64,000 nt of DNA from Peromyscus leucopus (GCF_004664715.2 NC_051076.1:1497800-1561799); one strand, 5' to 3'. Shown: positions 34,370 through 46,231, counted from the first letter of the stretch. Program-made: numbers and translations. The notes: generated by a model not told the origin, from the sequence alone.

Positions 34370-35090
34370 GTGAGAAGTGTGCTCAGCTAAGGTTTACCAG
34401 ACACTATCGGCTATGGAATTCCTCTCAGAATAATTTCACAGTTTAAAAGATGAACTGTCGATTTACATTGAGTTAAGTGGGTGACCTGCAGTTAAGAAAC
34501 TGCCTCATGAAACTTTGAAAGTCTGATGCTCACTCTCAGTTCCAGGAGCTCTTACATGGCATGTCCAGTTTTGTGTTAGTGGAAATACCCAGCGTGTTGT
34601 CTTTACAGCCTTCAACTGCCCAGAGGCCAACAGTTATACTCAGAACACCCACATAAACACATAGACACACAATATCCCCAAGTGTGTTACATTCTGGAAA
34701 TGAAGTATTTAAAGTGTTCAATGATTACATACAAATCAGCCAAATGGAGTTCTGAGTAGCACCTTTTGCATGAGATGTTTAAATCAAGAGTTTCCAGTGT
34801 ATGAATCATTTAAAAAACAACAAAAAAAACCCAAAAATAAACAAAAAAAAACCTCCTAGATAATGACAGTGGTAGAAACACTGACATATATCAGAAGTTC
34901 GGTAATGACTATGGCTGGACTGGCCTGACAGACACATGGGAAATTACTTGAGAGTGGATTGCCATAGGTATCTTTCACCTCTACATCTTCTGCCAGATCT
35001 ATTTCCTTGTTCCTTAAATTTTCCACCTTCATCCTATTCTTTCCAAAATGTAAATTACCCGATGAGAATTAGATGACTGACATCGAAGTC
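34370..35090. other. Intron 5, unassigned
   Basis: No repeat family was recognised apart from an A-rich stretch at 34810-34852. Confidence 0.4.
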
Positions 35091-35405
35091 AAACTTCTCT
35101 TAGTCTATTTATGCAGCAGTCACAGAATACCAGAAACTAGATAGTTATAAGAACAAAAACTCAAGTGTCTCACAATTTCAGAGGCTAGGAATCCATACTC
35201 CAGGACAGCAAGTCCATTGTCCTGTGAGGGCTGCATCTTCCAGGAGAATAGACAGTGTTCTTGTGTGGCAGAAACCTGAAGACTTCCACGAGGGCCTTAA
35301 TTTGGTTCATTTGGGAAGAGTTCCCATGGTCTACCACCTGTCAGTTGCCTCACCTAATTCTATCATACTGATAGCACTTGGATTTGGAAAGATACAGAGT
35401 TAATC
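35091..35405 (+). repeat. Old interspersed repeat, third copy of the family at 412
   Basis: 'gtctatttatgcagcagtca', 'cagaataccagaaactagat', 'gtgtctcacaatttcagagg' and 'gagggctgcatcttcc' follow the order of the old mammalian 'tgctgccataacaaaatacc' repeat. Confidence 0.6.
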
Positions 35406-35454
35406 CAGATTATTACAGGATATCTATTCTGCCAGTTCAATAAAAATGCATTCA

Positions 35455-35605
35455 TACCCAGGAATGGTGACACACACCTTTAATCCCAGACCTCTGGAAG
35501 GAGAAGCAGGTGGAGATCTGTGAGTTCAAGGACAGCCTATTCTATATAATCTAATTTCATGACATCCAAGGTTACAATCTCAAAACCAAAAACAAAACCA
35601 CAACT
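35455..35605 (+). mobile_element. B1 SINE (diverged)
   Basis: 'caggaatggtgacacacacc', 'tttaatcccagacctctgga' and 'gtgagttcaaggacagccta', ending in an A-rich tail. Confidence 0.85.
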
Positions 35606-35639
35606 CATTCAACTTACTCATTCATCATTTACCATATAC

Positions 35640-36340
35640 CAAGCTAAGATTCAATAACACAGTCCCCTCTCAGTAGCTCTTCACTGTTTACCTGGCAAAA
35701 CCACCTCTATCAACAGCTTGCCAGCAATGAGGATAGTACTGTCCTGAAAGCCTGGTGTGTCGTGAATGTTCAAACCACACTGAGTGGAAGAGGTCGCTCC
35801 AAGGAGCGAATACTCAGGATGTGTTTTTGAAGGATTTGTAGTAACCAACCAAGAAAGGTGGGAAAAACACTTCATACAGGAGGGAAAATGTTTGGAAAAG
35901 AACAAAGGGAAGGTCTGCTGAGGTGTGTCCCAAGGCCTGCCAAAGAGAAGAGCATTCTGGCTATGTTATTCTGGAGTATGTGTTCAAGAAAGGATGGGAG
36001 GTAATGCCAAAGAAACAGCTAAAGCTGAAAAATGAGGGACCGTGTGGGCTGAAGTTTGAGCTTCATGTAGAAGGTTGTAAATAGCCACAGAGGGTTTTAG
36101 GTGAGGGGTGATGTATTTGGTGGCATTCTAATAATATCTGAATTGGTGGTGTACACAGAAGGAGGACACAAAGATCAGAAGTAGTCTGTTGCAGCAATCC
36201 AGGGTAGAAGTAGGGAGGGCCTGAACTAAGTCACTAGCCATGGATGTCCGGTGCAGAGGGCAGACACGGGAAAATATAATCTATAGGATGACTACATGAA
36301 TTAACATTAATTAGGACAGAGGAATACATGTCAAAATTTT
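35640..36340 (+). repeat. Probable ancient mammalian repeat
   Basis: The middle and right part (36050-36240: 'gggttttaggtgaggggtga', 'gttgcagcaatccagggtag') resembles a very old repeat with 'ggttttaagcaggggagtga ... attgcagtagtccaggcgag'. The family was not pinned. Frames here are not genes. Confidence 0.4.
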
Positions 36341-36431
36341 TAGGAAACATATCTAAATTTTTGGTCTGGGGTCTGGTTGAATATTTGTCCCCCCATTATT
36401 CAGCAGAGGCAGGAGGGACAAAGAAGAGAAG

Positions 36432-36795
36432 TGTTGGAGCCCACAAAGGTTTCCTAGTGAGATCTGAGCTTGCTTTACCATCAAGGTAAAGAGGATGATT
36501 GGACCATGGGCCTGGGTACCAGGTGTTTGGAAGGGTCTACACTTGGCTATATCTAGAAGGGGGAGGTCTTTTGTCTCCTCCCTTGGCATTGTTATAAAAA
36601 GCCTTTTGAATAAAGTTCTGGGATAGTGAGTTTTGACCGAGGCCCTCCCGAGGCTGTCCTGTGTTTCTGTCTTTCCTCTCGTCGTCGTCTAAGTATCTCT
36701 TTCTATCTAAATATTTACCACTTCTCCCGATTAAGAGTACCTTGGTCATAAAAGTGGGGGCAGGACCCCAAAGGGAAGGTCTCAAACCTGTCACA
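36432..36795 (+). mobile_element. Solo LTR, second class II family (sense)
   Basis: Begins TGTTGGAGCCCACAAAGG and ends near aaacctgtcaca. It has TATA 'ttataaaaagcc' (36592), a polyadenylation signal 'gaataaagttctggg' and a CT-rich R/U5. It shares 'accaggtgttt[t/g]gaagggtc' and the promoter block with the antisense copy at 50720-51081. No clear target duplication was found. Confidence 0.8.
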
Positions 36796-36799
36796 TCTG

Positions 36800-37368
36800 G
36801 GAAGTCTGTGGGATCTTAACCAGAATGGGCATGGTGCTCAGAGGGGAAGCAGGAGGGGTAGAGGTAGGTGAGGAGCCCAGTGTCCTCCAACACAGATAAC
36901 TTAGTGGCACTAGCGAAGACTCTACAGTTCTGAAGTGTTGCTTTATTCCTCTAAAGTTTCAATACTGTCTAGGAAATAAGACTCATGGTTAGAAAGTCGT
37001 CAAAGAAAAGTTAACTGACAACTCAGATATTGTATACCATATACAAGTGAATAAACACAATATTTACATATCATTCTATATTTATTAGACAGTATCTTTT
37101 AGATTTGTGTGAGTTATATATTAAGTTAATAAGATAATCACGAGTGAACCCATGGCCCCACTTAAATATATATTTTTGAAAAACAGAAGTAATAAACACT
37201 TCCTTTTGAATGAAATATGATTTGATTCAATTTGGTGGTGTAATGATAACACACACACACACACACACACACATTTTAAAAGTAGCACAGAGACAATAGA
37301 ATAACATCAAGAAGATGTGACGTTCTTTTTCCCTTGTTCCAATTTAATTTTATTTTAAATTTATTTTT
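36800..37368. other. Intron 5, AT-rich with (AC)n
   Basis: Contains an (AC) run at about 37249-37273; otherwise nothing was recognised. Confidence 0.45.
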
Positions 37369-37548
37369 TGGTACAAGGAATCAAACCCCAGGGATTTTTC
37401 ACAGGCTAAACACATGTTCTACCACTGACCTGCTTTTCTCCTTTCTTCTCCTACCCCGCCCCCCTCTTTCTAGACAGTCTTCCCGTATTACCCAGGGTGG
37501 CTGGAACTACCGATCCCTCACTTCTCCCGCTCAAGGATCTGGATAAAC
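37369..37548 (-). mobile_element. B4/ID-type SINE, antisense
   Basis: The plus strand: ggtacaaggaatcaaacccc, 'cacatgttctaccactgac', 'gacagtcttcccgtattacc' and 'cagggtggctggaacta'. This is the complement of an ID head joined to a B1-like body. Confidence 0.7.
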
Positions 37549-38090
37549 AGGAACTTGCCATAAAACCCTACTGCCTCCAACATTTTATGAATCTTAAGTA
37601 GTAACTTCAGGGCAAGGTCTTATTTTTCCTTAAAACATCTAATTTTATGGAAAATTTCTGGAATCTATTTGGTTATCTCAGACAAACTCTGGCTAGAAGC
37701 CATCAGACATAAATTTGCTTTCCTTCTCGTGCCTCTTTTCTGGGTTTTTTTTTTTTTTTTTTTTGCCAGAAAAATAACTAATGGACTAGCTAAAATCTTG
37801 ATTACTGACTTTCTACATGCACTGATTGTAATTCCAATTAGTATTTTGGCACAGGTAAAATTAAGTTAATTATTTTAACATAATTCCTAGCAAATACTTT
37901 ACTGTTTTGTAAATCAGCCTCAATATTTAATTTTATTATTTAATACTTAACTGAAGTTCCAATTCCTTGAATTTTCCCTTCTTCCCCACCCCAGTGTATT
38001 GGTAGTTTAAAAGCAGATGATTCCTGTGAAGTGAGCTTCTCACTGGTGCACAGCCTCCTCTGGTAGATTAATCTTAAGAGAAAAACAGAT
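37549..38090. other. Intron 5, unassigned
   Basis: Poly(T) of about 19 bases at 37745-37764, no exon. Confidence 0.4.
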
Positions 38091-38091
38091 A

Positions 38092-38655
38092 GGGGTGAGC
38101 GTGCACAGGACTCACAGGGAAGGGTGAGTGTGCACAGGGTTCACAGAGAGGGGTGAGTGTGCACAGGACTCACAGAGAAGGGTGAGTGTGCACAGGACTC
38201 ACAGGGAAGGGTGAGTGTGCACAGGACTCACAGAGAGGGGTGAGTGTGCACAAGACTCACAGAGAGGGGTGAGTGTGCACAGGACTCACAGAGAGGGGTG
38301 AGTGTGCACAGGACTCACAGAGAGGGGTGAGTGTGCACAGGACTCACAGGGAAGAGTGAGTGTGCACAGGACTCACAGAGAAGGGTGAGTGTGCACAGGA
38401 CTCACAGAGAAGGGTGAGTGCACAGGACTCACAGAGAAGGGTGAGTGTGCACAGGACTCACAGAGAGGGGTGAGTGTGCACAGGACTCACAGAGAGGGGT
38501 GAGTGTGCACAGGACTCACAGAGAGGGGTGAGTGTGCACAGGACTCACAGGGAAGAGTGAGTGTGCACAGGACTCACAGAGAAGGGTGAGTGTGCACAGG
38601 GTTCACAGAGAGGGGTGAGTGTGCACAGGACTCACAGGGAAGGGTGAGTGTGTAC
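38092..38655. repeat. 29-bp minisatellite, about 19.5 copies
   Basis: Head-to-tail units 'tgagtgtgcacaggactcac' + 'agagagggg'. Variants: [g/a]gg[a/g]a in the tail, gttc for actc in units 2 and 18, and one unit shortened by 2 bp (about 38418). Units 7-10 and 14-17 show the same order of variants, implying a roughly seven-unit (about 201-bp) higher-order duplication. There are no unique spacers, so it is not a CRISPR array. Confidence 0.98.
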
Positions 38656-39001
38656 AGGAATGGGCAGGACTTACGACCTGTTGCAGCTGCAGGTGGCCAA
38701 CCTATTGTCATGTTTGGCTTTTTAGAACAAGGCAAACTTAGATTTTAAACAATGGTAAATCATGTTGACCTGTGATTAAAAGCAATAATCATGGACTTTG
38801 AGAATGAAAGTTGAAAGAGGATACTTCTGCTTATACAGGACAGAATAAAGACTTTTTTTCATGTCTCCCTCAAGATATCTCAGTGCTAATGGAAAATTTA
38901 AAAGGAAAACTAAACTCCCACCTTTACATAATGTGGGGTTTATCACAGGTATTTGTTAGTGATTTCCTCCAAAGAATTCCCTGCTGGATGGATGGATAGA
39001 T
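38656..39001. other. Intron 5 spacer
   Basis: Nothing recognised. It ends in short gatg/gata units next to the ERV insertion. Confidence 0.4.
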
Positions 39002-39006
39002 AGATG

Positions 39007-39153
39007 TGTTAAGAATGATCAGCTGTGCTGGTTACCAGCACTGGTTACCATGCAAAAAGGTCACGAGCCACAACAAAACCCAGTATCAGAGCTTTATCGG
39101 GGAGGGGCGGCACAGAAGAACCAGGCCTGGGGGACACACGTGCAGAGATCATA

Positions 39154-39222
<69 letters not shown>

Positions 39223-39451
39223 GGCGGGGGAAGAACAGAGAAGGGAGGGGGTCTGTGTCTGGCTTTTTAAGGGTTCCTGTGAACATGCACAGCTGGGCTT
39301 ACAGAGCTACCCTCACATGCGCTGATTGTGTGACCACACCATGTGCACATAATCACCAGTGCACACTGATGACGTAAGACGCAAGACCCCTTGCTTAGCT
39401 GCTGAACTGCACGAGTGGCCATGTAGCTGTGGTGGGGGCAGAATTCTAACA
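39007..39451 (-). repeat. 3' LTR of the antisense ERV
   Basis: 445 bp. Order on the minus strand: U3 with 'gtgattatgtgcacatggtg', TATA-like cttaaaaagcc, CT-rich tract, gataaagctctgata as polyadenylation-like signal, end ...cttaaca. Confidence 0.8.
39159..39219. repeat. (AG)30 microsatellite
   Basis: Expanded from the purine-rich part of the LTR. Confidence 0.97.
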
Positions 39452-39881
39452 TTCCAGACTTTTTGCTTATTATAAAAAAAAGTGGGTGAACAGGAATAGG
39501 GCTGAAGTTTATCCTAGAAGAACTGCTTCCAGCTGACTTGGTGGGCGTCTGTTGACTCTTGGGGGGTGGGTAGAGAAGGGGGCTTCTGAGGTAGACAGGT
39601 GTTCTGGGATGGTGGGCTGTCGTCTGCTGCCTCAGAGCTGTTCATCTTTCTTGGCTTGGCATTCTGGCTGCTTTTGTGTCTGACAGGATGCTGGTGAGGC
39701 AGAGACAAGCTTAGAAGAAAGCATTATTTTTTTTTTAATTTTTCCTTTGGGGGATTCCCAGGGTGATAGAGGGGGTCCCAAGACCAGGAAAGTTTGGGTT
39801 TAGCACTTACCTTGAAGTAGATCTGACCTGTCAGATTGGTTTCAGCTGGTTTCTGGAGCTTGGGAAAATTTTAGACATATT

Positions 39882-41856
39882 AAGATGCAGCCATGATAGG
39901 AGATCACTTCCTAAATATAACACCAGTAGCACAGACACTGAGAGAAACAATCAATCAATGGGACCTCTTGAAACTGAGAAGCTTTTGTAGAGCAAAGGAT
40001 ACAGTCAACAAGGCAAAGCTACAGCCTACAGAATGGGAAAAGGTCTTCACCAACCCCACATCTAACAGAGGCCTGATATCCAGAATATATAAGGAACTCA
40101 AGAAATTAGACATCAAAACAACCAACAGTCCAATTAAGAAATGGGCTATAGAACTAAACAGAGAATTCTCAACAGAGGAAACTCAAATGGCTAAAAGACA
40201 TTTAAGGAATTGCTCAACATCCCTAATCATCAGGGAAATGCAAATCAAAACAACTCTGAGATACCACTTACGCCTGTCAGAATGGCTAAGATCAAAAACA
40301 CTGAAGACACCTTATGCTGGAGAAGATGTGGAACTAGGGGAACTCTCCTCCACTGCTGGTGGGAATGCAAGCTTGTACAACCACTTTGGAAATCAATATG
40401 GTGCTTTCTTAGAAAATTGGGAATCAATCTCCCCCAAGATCCAGCTCTACCACTCTTGGGCATATACCCAAGAAATGCTCAATCATACCACAAAAGCACT
40501 TACTCAGCTATGTTCATATCAGCATTGTTTGTAATAGCCAAAACCTGGAAACAACCTAGATGCCCTTCAACTGAAGAATGGATAAATAAATTATGGCACA
40601 TATACACAATGGAATACTACTCAGCAGAGAAAAACAATGACATCATGAGGTTTGCAGGCAAATGGATGGATCTAGATCCTGAGTGAGGTAACCCAGACTC
40701 AGAAAGACAAATATGGTATGTACTCACTCATAGGAGGATACTAGATGTGGAACAAGGATGACTGGACTGCTGCTACTCACATCACCAGGGAGGCTACCTG
40801 GAAAACAGGACCCCAAGAAAGACAAGGGCATCACCCAATGATGAAGAAATGGCTGAGATCTACATGAACAACCTGGACATGAGTGGGAGTAATGAAGGGC
40901 GAGGGTCGAGGGAAAGAGAGCCTGTGGGAATGGGAGATCCCAGCTGGATCAAGAACAGAGAGGGAAAACAAGGAATAGGAGACCATGGTAAATGAAGACC
41001 ACGTGAGAAAAGGAAGAAACAAAGTGCTAGAGAGGCCCACAGAAATCCACAAAGATATCCCCACAAAAGACTGCTGACAATGGCTGAGAGACAGCTGGGA
41101 CTGACCTACTCTGGTGATGGGATGGCCAAACACCCTAATAGTTGTGCCAGAAACCCCATCCAAGGACTGAGGAATCTGGATGCAGACATCCACAGCTAGG
41201 CCCCCAAAACAAGGCCGGGAGTCTAATTAGCGAGAAAGAGGAGGGTTTATATGAGCGAGAATTGTTGAAACCAAGGTTGAATAAAGCACAGGGACAAATA
41301 GCCAAATGAATGGAAACACATGAACTATGAACCAAAGGCTGAGGGGCCCCCAACTGGATCAGGCCCTCTGAATAGGTGAGACAGTTGATTGGCTTGATCT
41401 GTTTGGGAGGCATCTAGGCAGTGGTGCCGGGTCCTGTGCTCATTGCATGAGTTGGCTGTTTGAAACCTGGGGCTTATGCAGGGACGCTTGGCTCAGTCTG
41501 GGAGGAGGAGACTGGACCTGCCTGGACTGAGTCTACCAGGTCGATCTCAGTCCTCGGGGGGAGGCTTTGCCCTGGAGGAGGTGGAAATGGGGGTGGGCTG
41601 GGGGGAAGGGGAGGGGGGGAGGAGGGGGGAGAACAAGGGAATGCATGGCTGATATGTAGAACTGAATGGTATTGTGAAATAAAATAAAAGGAAAAAAAAA
41701 GAAATCAAATAACCTAACACAATTCAGTTCAAAGGTACACTAATTTGAAATTTTCATGCTGAACAGTGATGACAAGAAAATACTAACATCTTTATATTTT
41801 TATAATAAAATAACTATATTTTTATAAGAATAATAAAAAAAAAGATGCAGCCATGA
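39882..41856 (+). mobile_element. 5'-truncated L1 inside the ERV, with probable 3' transduction
   Basis: Insertion 39897-41841 bounded by the 15-bp duplication aagatgcagccatga (39882-39896, 41842-41856). The first 790 bp encode the ORF2 C-terminus in two overlapping frames (39893-40534 and 40210-40686); they meet near 40270, where one base has been lost relative to the usual '[10 protein letters not shown]' reading. A 3' UTR and a first A-rich tail (about 41681-41702) follow. Then come about 130 bp of non-L1, AT-rich sequence and a second A-tail just before the target duplication. Truncated and frameshifted, so inactive. Confidence 0.92.
41703..41841 (+). other. Candidate 3'-transduced segment
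   Basis: Lies between the L1's first A-tail and a second tail (aataataaaaaaaa) inside the same target duplication. It has an aataaaat signal before the second tail. Confidence 0.7.
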
Positions 41857-42883
41857 GAAAAATTAAAGTCTTGGGCTGGTGACCATTATAATGTCCAGTA
41901 CTCTGCTTGTATTGGTTAGTATTAATGAGAGAGAGAGAGAGAGAGAGAGAGATTGGAACATGTTTTTAATTTTTACCTGAGATAAGCTTTATCAGAGACA
42001 GGTTATTTTAAGGCACCTGCTTCCTTTATTAGATTATTAGTGTCCAGGAGACACAGGTGATCAATTGCTGAGAGCATTTAACAGTAATAGATGATTATAT
42101 TAAAGTCTGGGGTTTTTGGTTTGTTTTTGCAGAGCCCAGACCTTTTTGTTCTGAGGGTGTAAATACCTTTTAACTGTTACTGTTCTTTACCATCTGGGTA
42201 TACTTGATGGTCCTTGGACTCCAGCTCTATGGTGATTTTGAAACTATTAGCTGAGTAGTTACTTAGAAGAGGGAACTAGGAGAGAAAAGCTTGTGGGGTG
42301 AGACCTCATTCTTCTGGAATTGGGGACAAGGCAGTGGATCCTGATGTCCTCAGGAACTTAAGAGAGAGCAGGGCCCTGTCTGTGTCACTGCTGACAGGTC
42401 AGGAGTGAGGCACATGGAGGGAGCAATGGAATGAAAGCTCCTACCTTAGCTGGAAAATCTTTTTCCATTAAGTAACCCTGAAAGTACAATTAAGTCTGGT
42501 GAGGTGGGTAAGGCTGTCCCCCTACCCTGACAATAGGGAAACGAGGAGAGATGGGATCTCAAAACTCCCTCAGGACTAAATAAGTGGTTTGGTGTCCAAC
42601 AAGAAGGAAAGAGATCATCTCCATGCAGCATCCTGGTTCCCTTCCAGCCCATGGCCAAGCCTAGGAGGTCTGCTGGAGGTCTTTATTTGGCCCCACGCTG
42701 CTGGGTGCCTAGGTGCAGTCAGCTGACCACTTATCTCTACATGGCACTTTGAACAAGGCTCAATCAATGGCCCGGCAGGGCATGCACTAACCCATCTGGC
42801 CTTCTTTCCCTTACTTAAAACAGGGACCTGATGGCTTTCAGGAGCTGGTCGGATAGCATGTGCCAGTGTTTGGCAGTTTTGTG
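41857..42883 (-). other. ERV interior / leader remnant
   Basis: Between the L1 and the 5' LTR piece. There is an (AG) run at 41930-41951. A 70-codon minus frame (42446-42658) lacks any retroviral domain I can identify. AAATAAAG occurs on the minus strand near 42686. Confidence 0.4.
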
Positions 42884-43080
42884 TCCGGCTTTTTAAGGGT
42901 TCCTGTGAACATGCACAAACGGGCTTGCAGAGCTACGCCAAGCATGCACTGACTGTGTGACCACGCCGCATGCACATAATCACCAGCGTGCACTGATGAC
43001 ATAAGACGCAAGACCCTTTGCTTAGCTGCTAAACTGCACGTGTGTGGCCATGCAGCTGGAGTGGGGGCAGAATTCCAACA
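42884..43080 (-). repeat. 5' LTR remnant (U3 only) of the ERV
   Basis: About 88% similar by eye to 39250-39451, from 'ggctttttaagggttcctgt' to 'ggggcagaattccaaca'. The R/U5 half is missing. Confidence 0.8.
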
Positions 43081-43098
43081 AGATGATAGATAAATGAA

Positions 43099-43099
43099 T

Positions 43100-43182
<83 letters not shown>
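43099..43182. repeat. (TG)13(AG)29 compound microsatellite
   Basis: Directly adjacent to the ERV target duplication. Confidence 0.97.
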
Positions 43183-43183
<1 letters not shown>

Positions 43184-43349
43184 CAGCATTAAATCTACAA
43201 TGAAGTTATTCTTCTCGTTAAAAGATGAACCCATTAGGATGAGGCACATCAAGAAGTCTTGGAGTTGTAAATCAGGAAAGCTTGTGGAAATGGCCTTCGA
43301 AACCTTAATTACAGCACTCAAATTTCTACATCAAAAGCAAAGGGTGATA
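43183..43349. other. Short unassigned spacer
   Basis: Nothing recognised between the microsatellite and the next solo LTR. The open frames through it start in the microsatellite. Confidence 0.4.
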
Positions 43350-43751
43350 CCACAGTGTTGCTAGAGTTTTCCTGCCTTGCCCACAGTCAGGACAAATCTT
43401 TGCTACCCGCCAGTCCCACAGCCGCTCAGACCCAACCAAGTAAACACAGAGACTTATATTGCTTACAAACTGTATGGCCGTGGCAGGCTTCTTGCTAACT
43501 GTTCTTATAGCTTAAATTAATCCATTTCCATAAATCTATACCTTGCCACGTGGCTGGTGGCTTACCGGCGTCTTCACATGCTGCTGGTCATGGCTGCGGC
43601 TGGCAGTGTCTCTCTGCCTCAGCCTTCCGCTTCCCAGAATTCTCCTCTCTCCTTGTCCCACCTACTTCCTGCCTGGCCACTGGCCAATCAGTGTTTTATT
43701 TATTGACCAATCAGAGCAATTTGACATACAGACCATCCCACAGCACCACAG
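43350..43751 (-). mobile_element. Solo LTR with perfect 6-bp duplication, antisense
   Basis: LTR 43356-43745; on the minus strand TGCTGTGGGATGGTCTG ... CTAGCAACA. Flanked by ccacag at 43350-43355 and 43746-43751. The 6-bp duplication fits class II (ERVK-like) integration. It contains 'gattggtcaataaataaaac' on the minus strand. Confidence 0.92.
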
Positions 43752-44815
43752 AGTTCTCTAACGATATCCAGCTTTGTCTCTCGAGAGAACTGGGACAGGC
43801 AGGGAGGAGAAGGCCAGTCCCACTGTGCAGTGACCACCCTTGTCTGAGGGAGATAACTCATTAGCATCCACAAGATGCCTGGAACAGCCAGTGTTCACCC
43901 TAGAGTAACTACAATTTTTATTAGTTATTTGCTCAACAGTAAAGTTTGACTTAATAAATTAAGCCCAGGGAGAGATTTTTTAAAAAATTTAAGTTATAAC
44001 AATGTACTTTAACAAAGTTACATGGATGTGGAATATTCCTTAAAAGAATGGCACAATACCTATCATATTTGAATGAAATAAAAACTATCTTAGCCAAGTC
44101 ACCTTCCCACAGGTGACAGGAGACAGGTGCCATCAGAACAATGAAATACACCTGTACCCTTCTAGTCAGATCATGAATGAAAGGAAAATATTGTCTTGAT
44201 TCATTCTCCTACAAATGTGAGAGCAAACAGCCTCCTTTAACACTTACGTATTTGAATATGCCTAAGCTCTTCTATTGAAATCAGAAAAACAAAATCTGGC
44301 CAACCAAGAAATAAATTAAAATTAAAAGAAGAATTGGAGGGAGCATAAAATAGCTGCTAAGGAATATAGAATGAAAATCCAACATCGCTGAAGGAGCAGC
44401 TATGTACATTTATTTCATTGAGATTTTTTTTTTGGGGGGGGGGGGGGGGTGATGTGTGGGCAACAGACACTGTCTGTAGTTGAGATGGTAGATGTAAAAA
44501 GTCAGCAATTCAAGTCTATGTTTCTTTTGAAGTAATTTATATCAGAAATAAATATTTCCTGTAGTAGAGAAGTACACATTCAGCCCTCATATCTGTGGGC
44601 TCTATGTCTATAAATTCAACCAGCCTCAGAAAACATGGTTTATAATGGGCATGTTTTATCAGAAGCAAAATTATCCTAGAGAAGGATAGACACCCTGGGA
44701 ATAAAGAGCTGTTGATCAATCCTGGACTTCAGCATCTGTAGGGTTAGGTTTGTAGGGTAAGAATACATCAGGGGCAACTTTCAGATAAGTAAATAAAGCT
44801 GCCAACTTCATGTAT
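43752..44815. other. Intron 5, unassigned; poly(G) at 44434-44449
   Basis: A T9G16 homopolymer pair occurs at 44425-44449. No exon was recognised. Confidence 0.45.
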
Positions 44816-44817
44816 AT

Positions 44818-45160
44818 GATCCCACAGTGCCAAGCACTGTCTAAATAATTCACACCCATTGCCCACTCCTGGCCTTAAATTTGGGAAATAATATTATTAG
44901 GAGAGCCACCTAAGAGTCCTGAAAGTTGAGCTGGCAGCATTTCAGAAGACATATGCACACATTTGCCAATGGAATAATGTGGTGTAAAAATTATGCAACT
45001 CTCTATACAATGACTTTAGCATCATTGGCCCCTGAACTACTTCTTTTCCAATGTAGAAAATCCAAACTCATAAGCGTTAAAAAATTCATCCCAGATCACA
45101 AACCTAAGAAGCAGCAGAGCTAGGACTCGAAGCCTGGTCTATTTGACACCCAGTTCCTAA
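44818..45160 (+). repeat. MIR SINE
   Basis: Starts 'ccaagcactgtctaaataat', 'tcacacccattgcccactcc' and ends 'cacaaacctaagaagcagca', 'gagctaggactcgaagcctg', matching the MIR core and tail order with a gap in the middle. Confidence 0.65.
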
Positions 45161-46230
45161 CTAGGGCACCTAACTTCCTAGTTAGAGCCTCCATTGTGCA
45201 CACCAGCTGCTTTCCCAGAGAATGGAGAGAAAGGAGAGGATGGCCGAGGGGACAGGAAGTCATGCAAGTGGCTGCAGCTCCTGTCTCGTCTTGGGGAGGT
45301 ATGGTCTCAACATGGATTCACACAAGGGCATTCTAACAAATCAACAGCCGAGTTGCCATTCCAACAACTACAGTTCCTATGCACAAATGTGTACACCAGT
45401 TTTTGACCATGACGTGAGTTCATAGTGTACTCTTCTCATTCATAACATGGGCTCATAGCGTGCGGTTCTCATTCAGTCACACTGACTCCTCTTTTGTCTC
45501 CCCACAGCATAGCCTCCCTTCACAGAGTGCTAGACAAGATTACTATCTTAATTCACTGTTGGTTCCAAAGTATTAAAGAAAAAATTCAGTTGTGGAGCTT
45601 ACATAATATTAGTAGTCCTAAGATACTTATGTTACTTGGCATGACAAAATGAAATTGTGATTTCTTGTAACTATTATTTGATGACAATCAAAAGCAGTTG
45701 TTTCATAGAATGACAACTAACCAGTTCTTCAGTGTTGTGTCCTACCATTCACTCACACGAGCAACAGCTGAAACTGGTCCTTAAGGCAGCGGGCAGGCAG
45801 GGACTCCTGGAGAGGCGTGGGCAACAGAGGGCCACAGTTCTGCCTGCTCTTCCCTGCCATACTCTCTCTCCAGACTTCCTTCCCTGAAACACCCAGAGCT
45901 GCCTAAGGACGGAAAGTTTCATTCAGGTGTCAGTGTGAATTGCCTTTGTCCTACCAACACCAATTTGAGACCAGTCCAGGAAGAGAAGTTTTGTTAGAGG
46001 CTAAGAGAATTGGACAATGTTTTTGAAGATACAGTAGAACATTTTAGTTAATTCAGATATTTTCTCTAACCAAAGAAAAACTGACATCTAGGGGCTGAGA
46101 GAGAAAAGTGGATTCAGAGCATGATAAAGAAGAGGAAAAGTTGGCAGAACTGACTAACCCAAGGCAACCGAGTATATTGCCCAAACACCAGAATCTGTGA
46201 AAAACAAAAACAAAAACAAAAAAACACTCA
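45161..46230. other. Intron 5, unassigned
   Basis: No repeat or Fam81b exon was recognised. An acceptor-like site at 45507 is discussed under rejected items. Confidence 0.4.
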
Positions 46231-46231
46231 G

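Larger units (their letters stand above)
39002..43085 (-). mobile_element. Degraded ERV, antisense, with nested L1
   Basis: Two homologous LTR pieces (39007-39451 and about 42884-43080) bound the element. On the minus strand the LTR starts TGTTAGAATTCTGCC and ends TTCTTAACA, giving inverted ends. Flanks are agatg at both sides (39002-39006, 43081-43085). The 3' LTR (39007-39451) carries TATA-like cttaaaaagcc and a purine tract (here (AG)30). Just outside it is a polypurine-like AAAAAGTCTGGAA. The 5' LTR keeps only about 197 bp of U3. No intact gag, pol or env frame was found; most of the interior is deleted or decayed. Confidence 0.75.

Noticed and set aside
38092..38655. Regular 29-bp direct repeats as a CRISPR array
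   Set aside because: Units are contiguous with no unique spacers, there are no cas genes, and the surrounding DNA is a mammalian intron.
39893..40686. 213- and 158-codon frames as a host gene
   Set aside because: They are the two halves of a frameshifted L1 ORF2 C-terminus inside a target duplication.
45507..45575. Possible extra Fam81b exon after 'ctccccacag'
   Set aside because: The acceptor looks good, but the downstream frame does not resemble FAM81 proteins, and exons 5 and 6 already join in phase with no missing residues.
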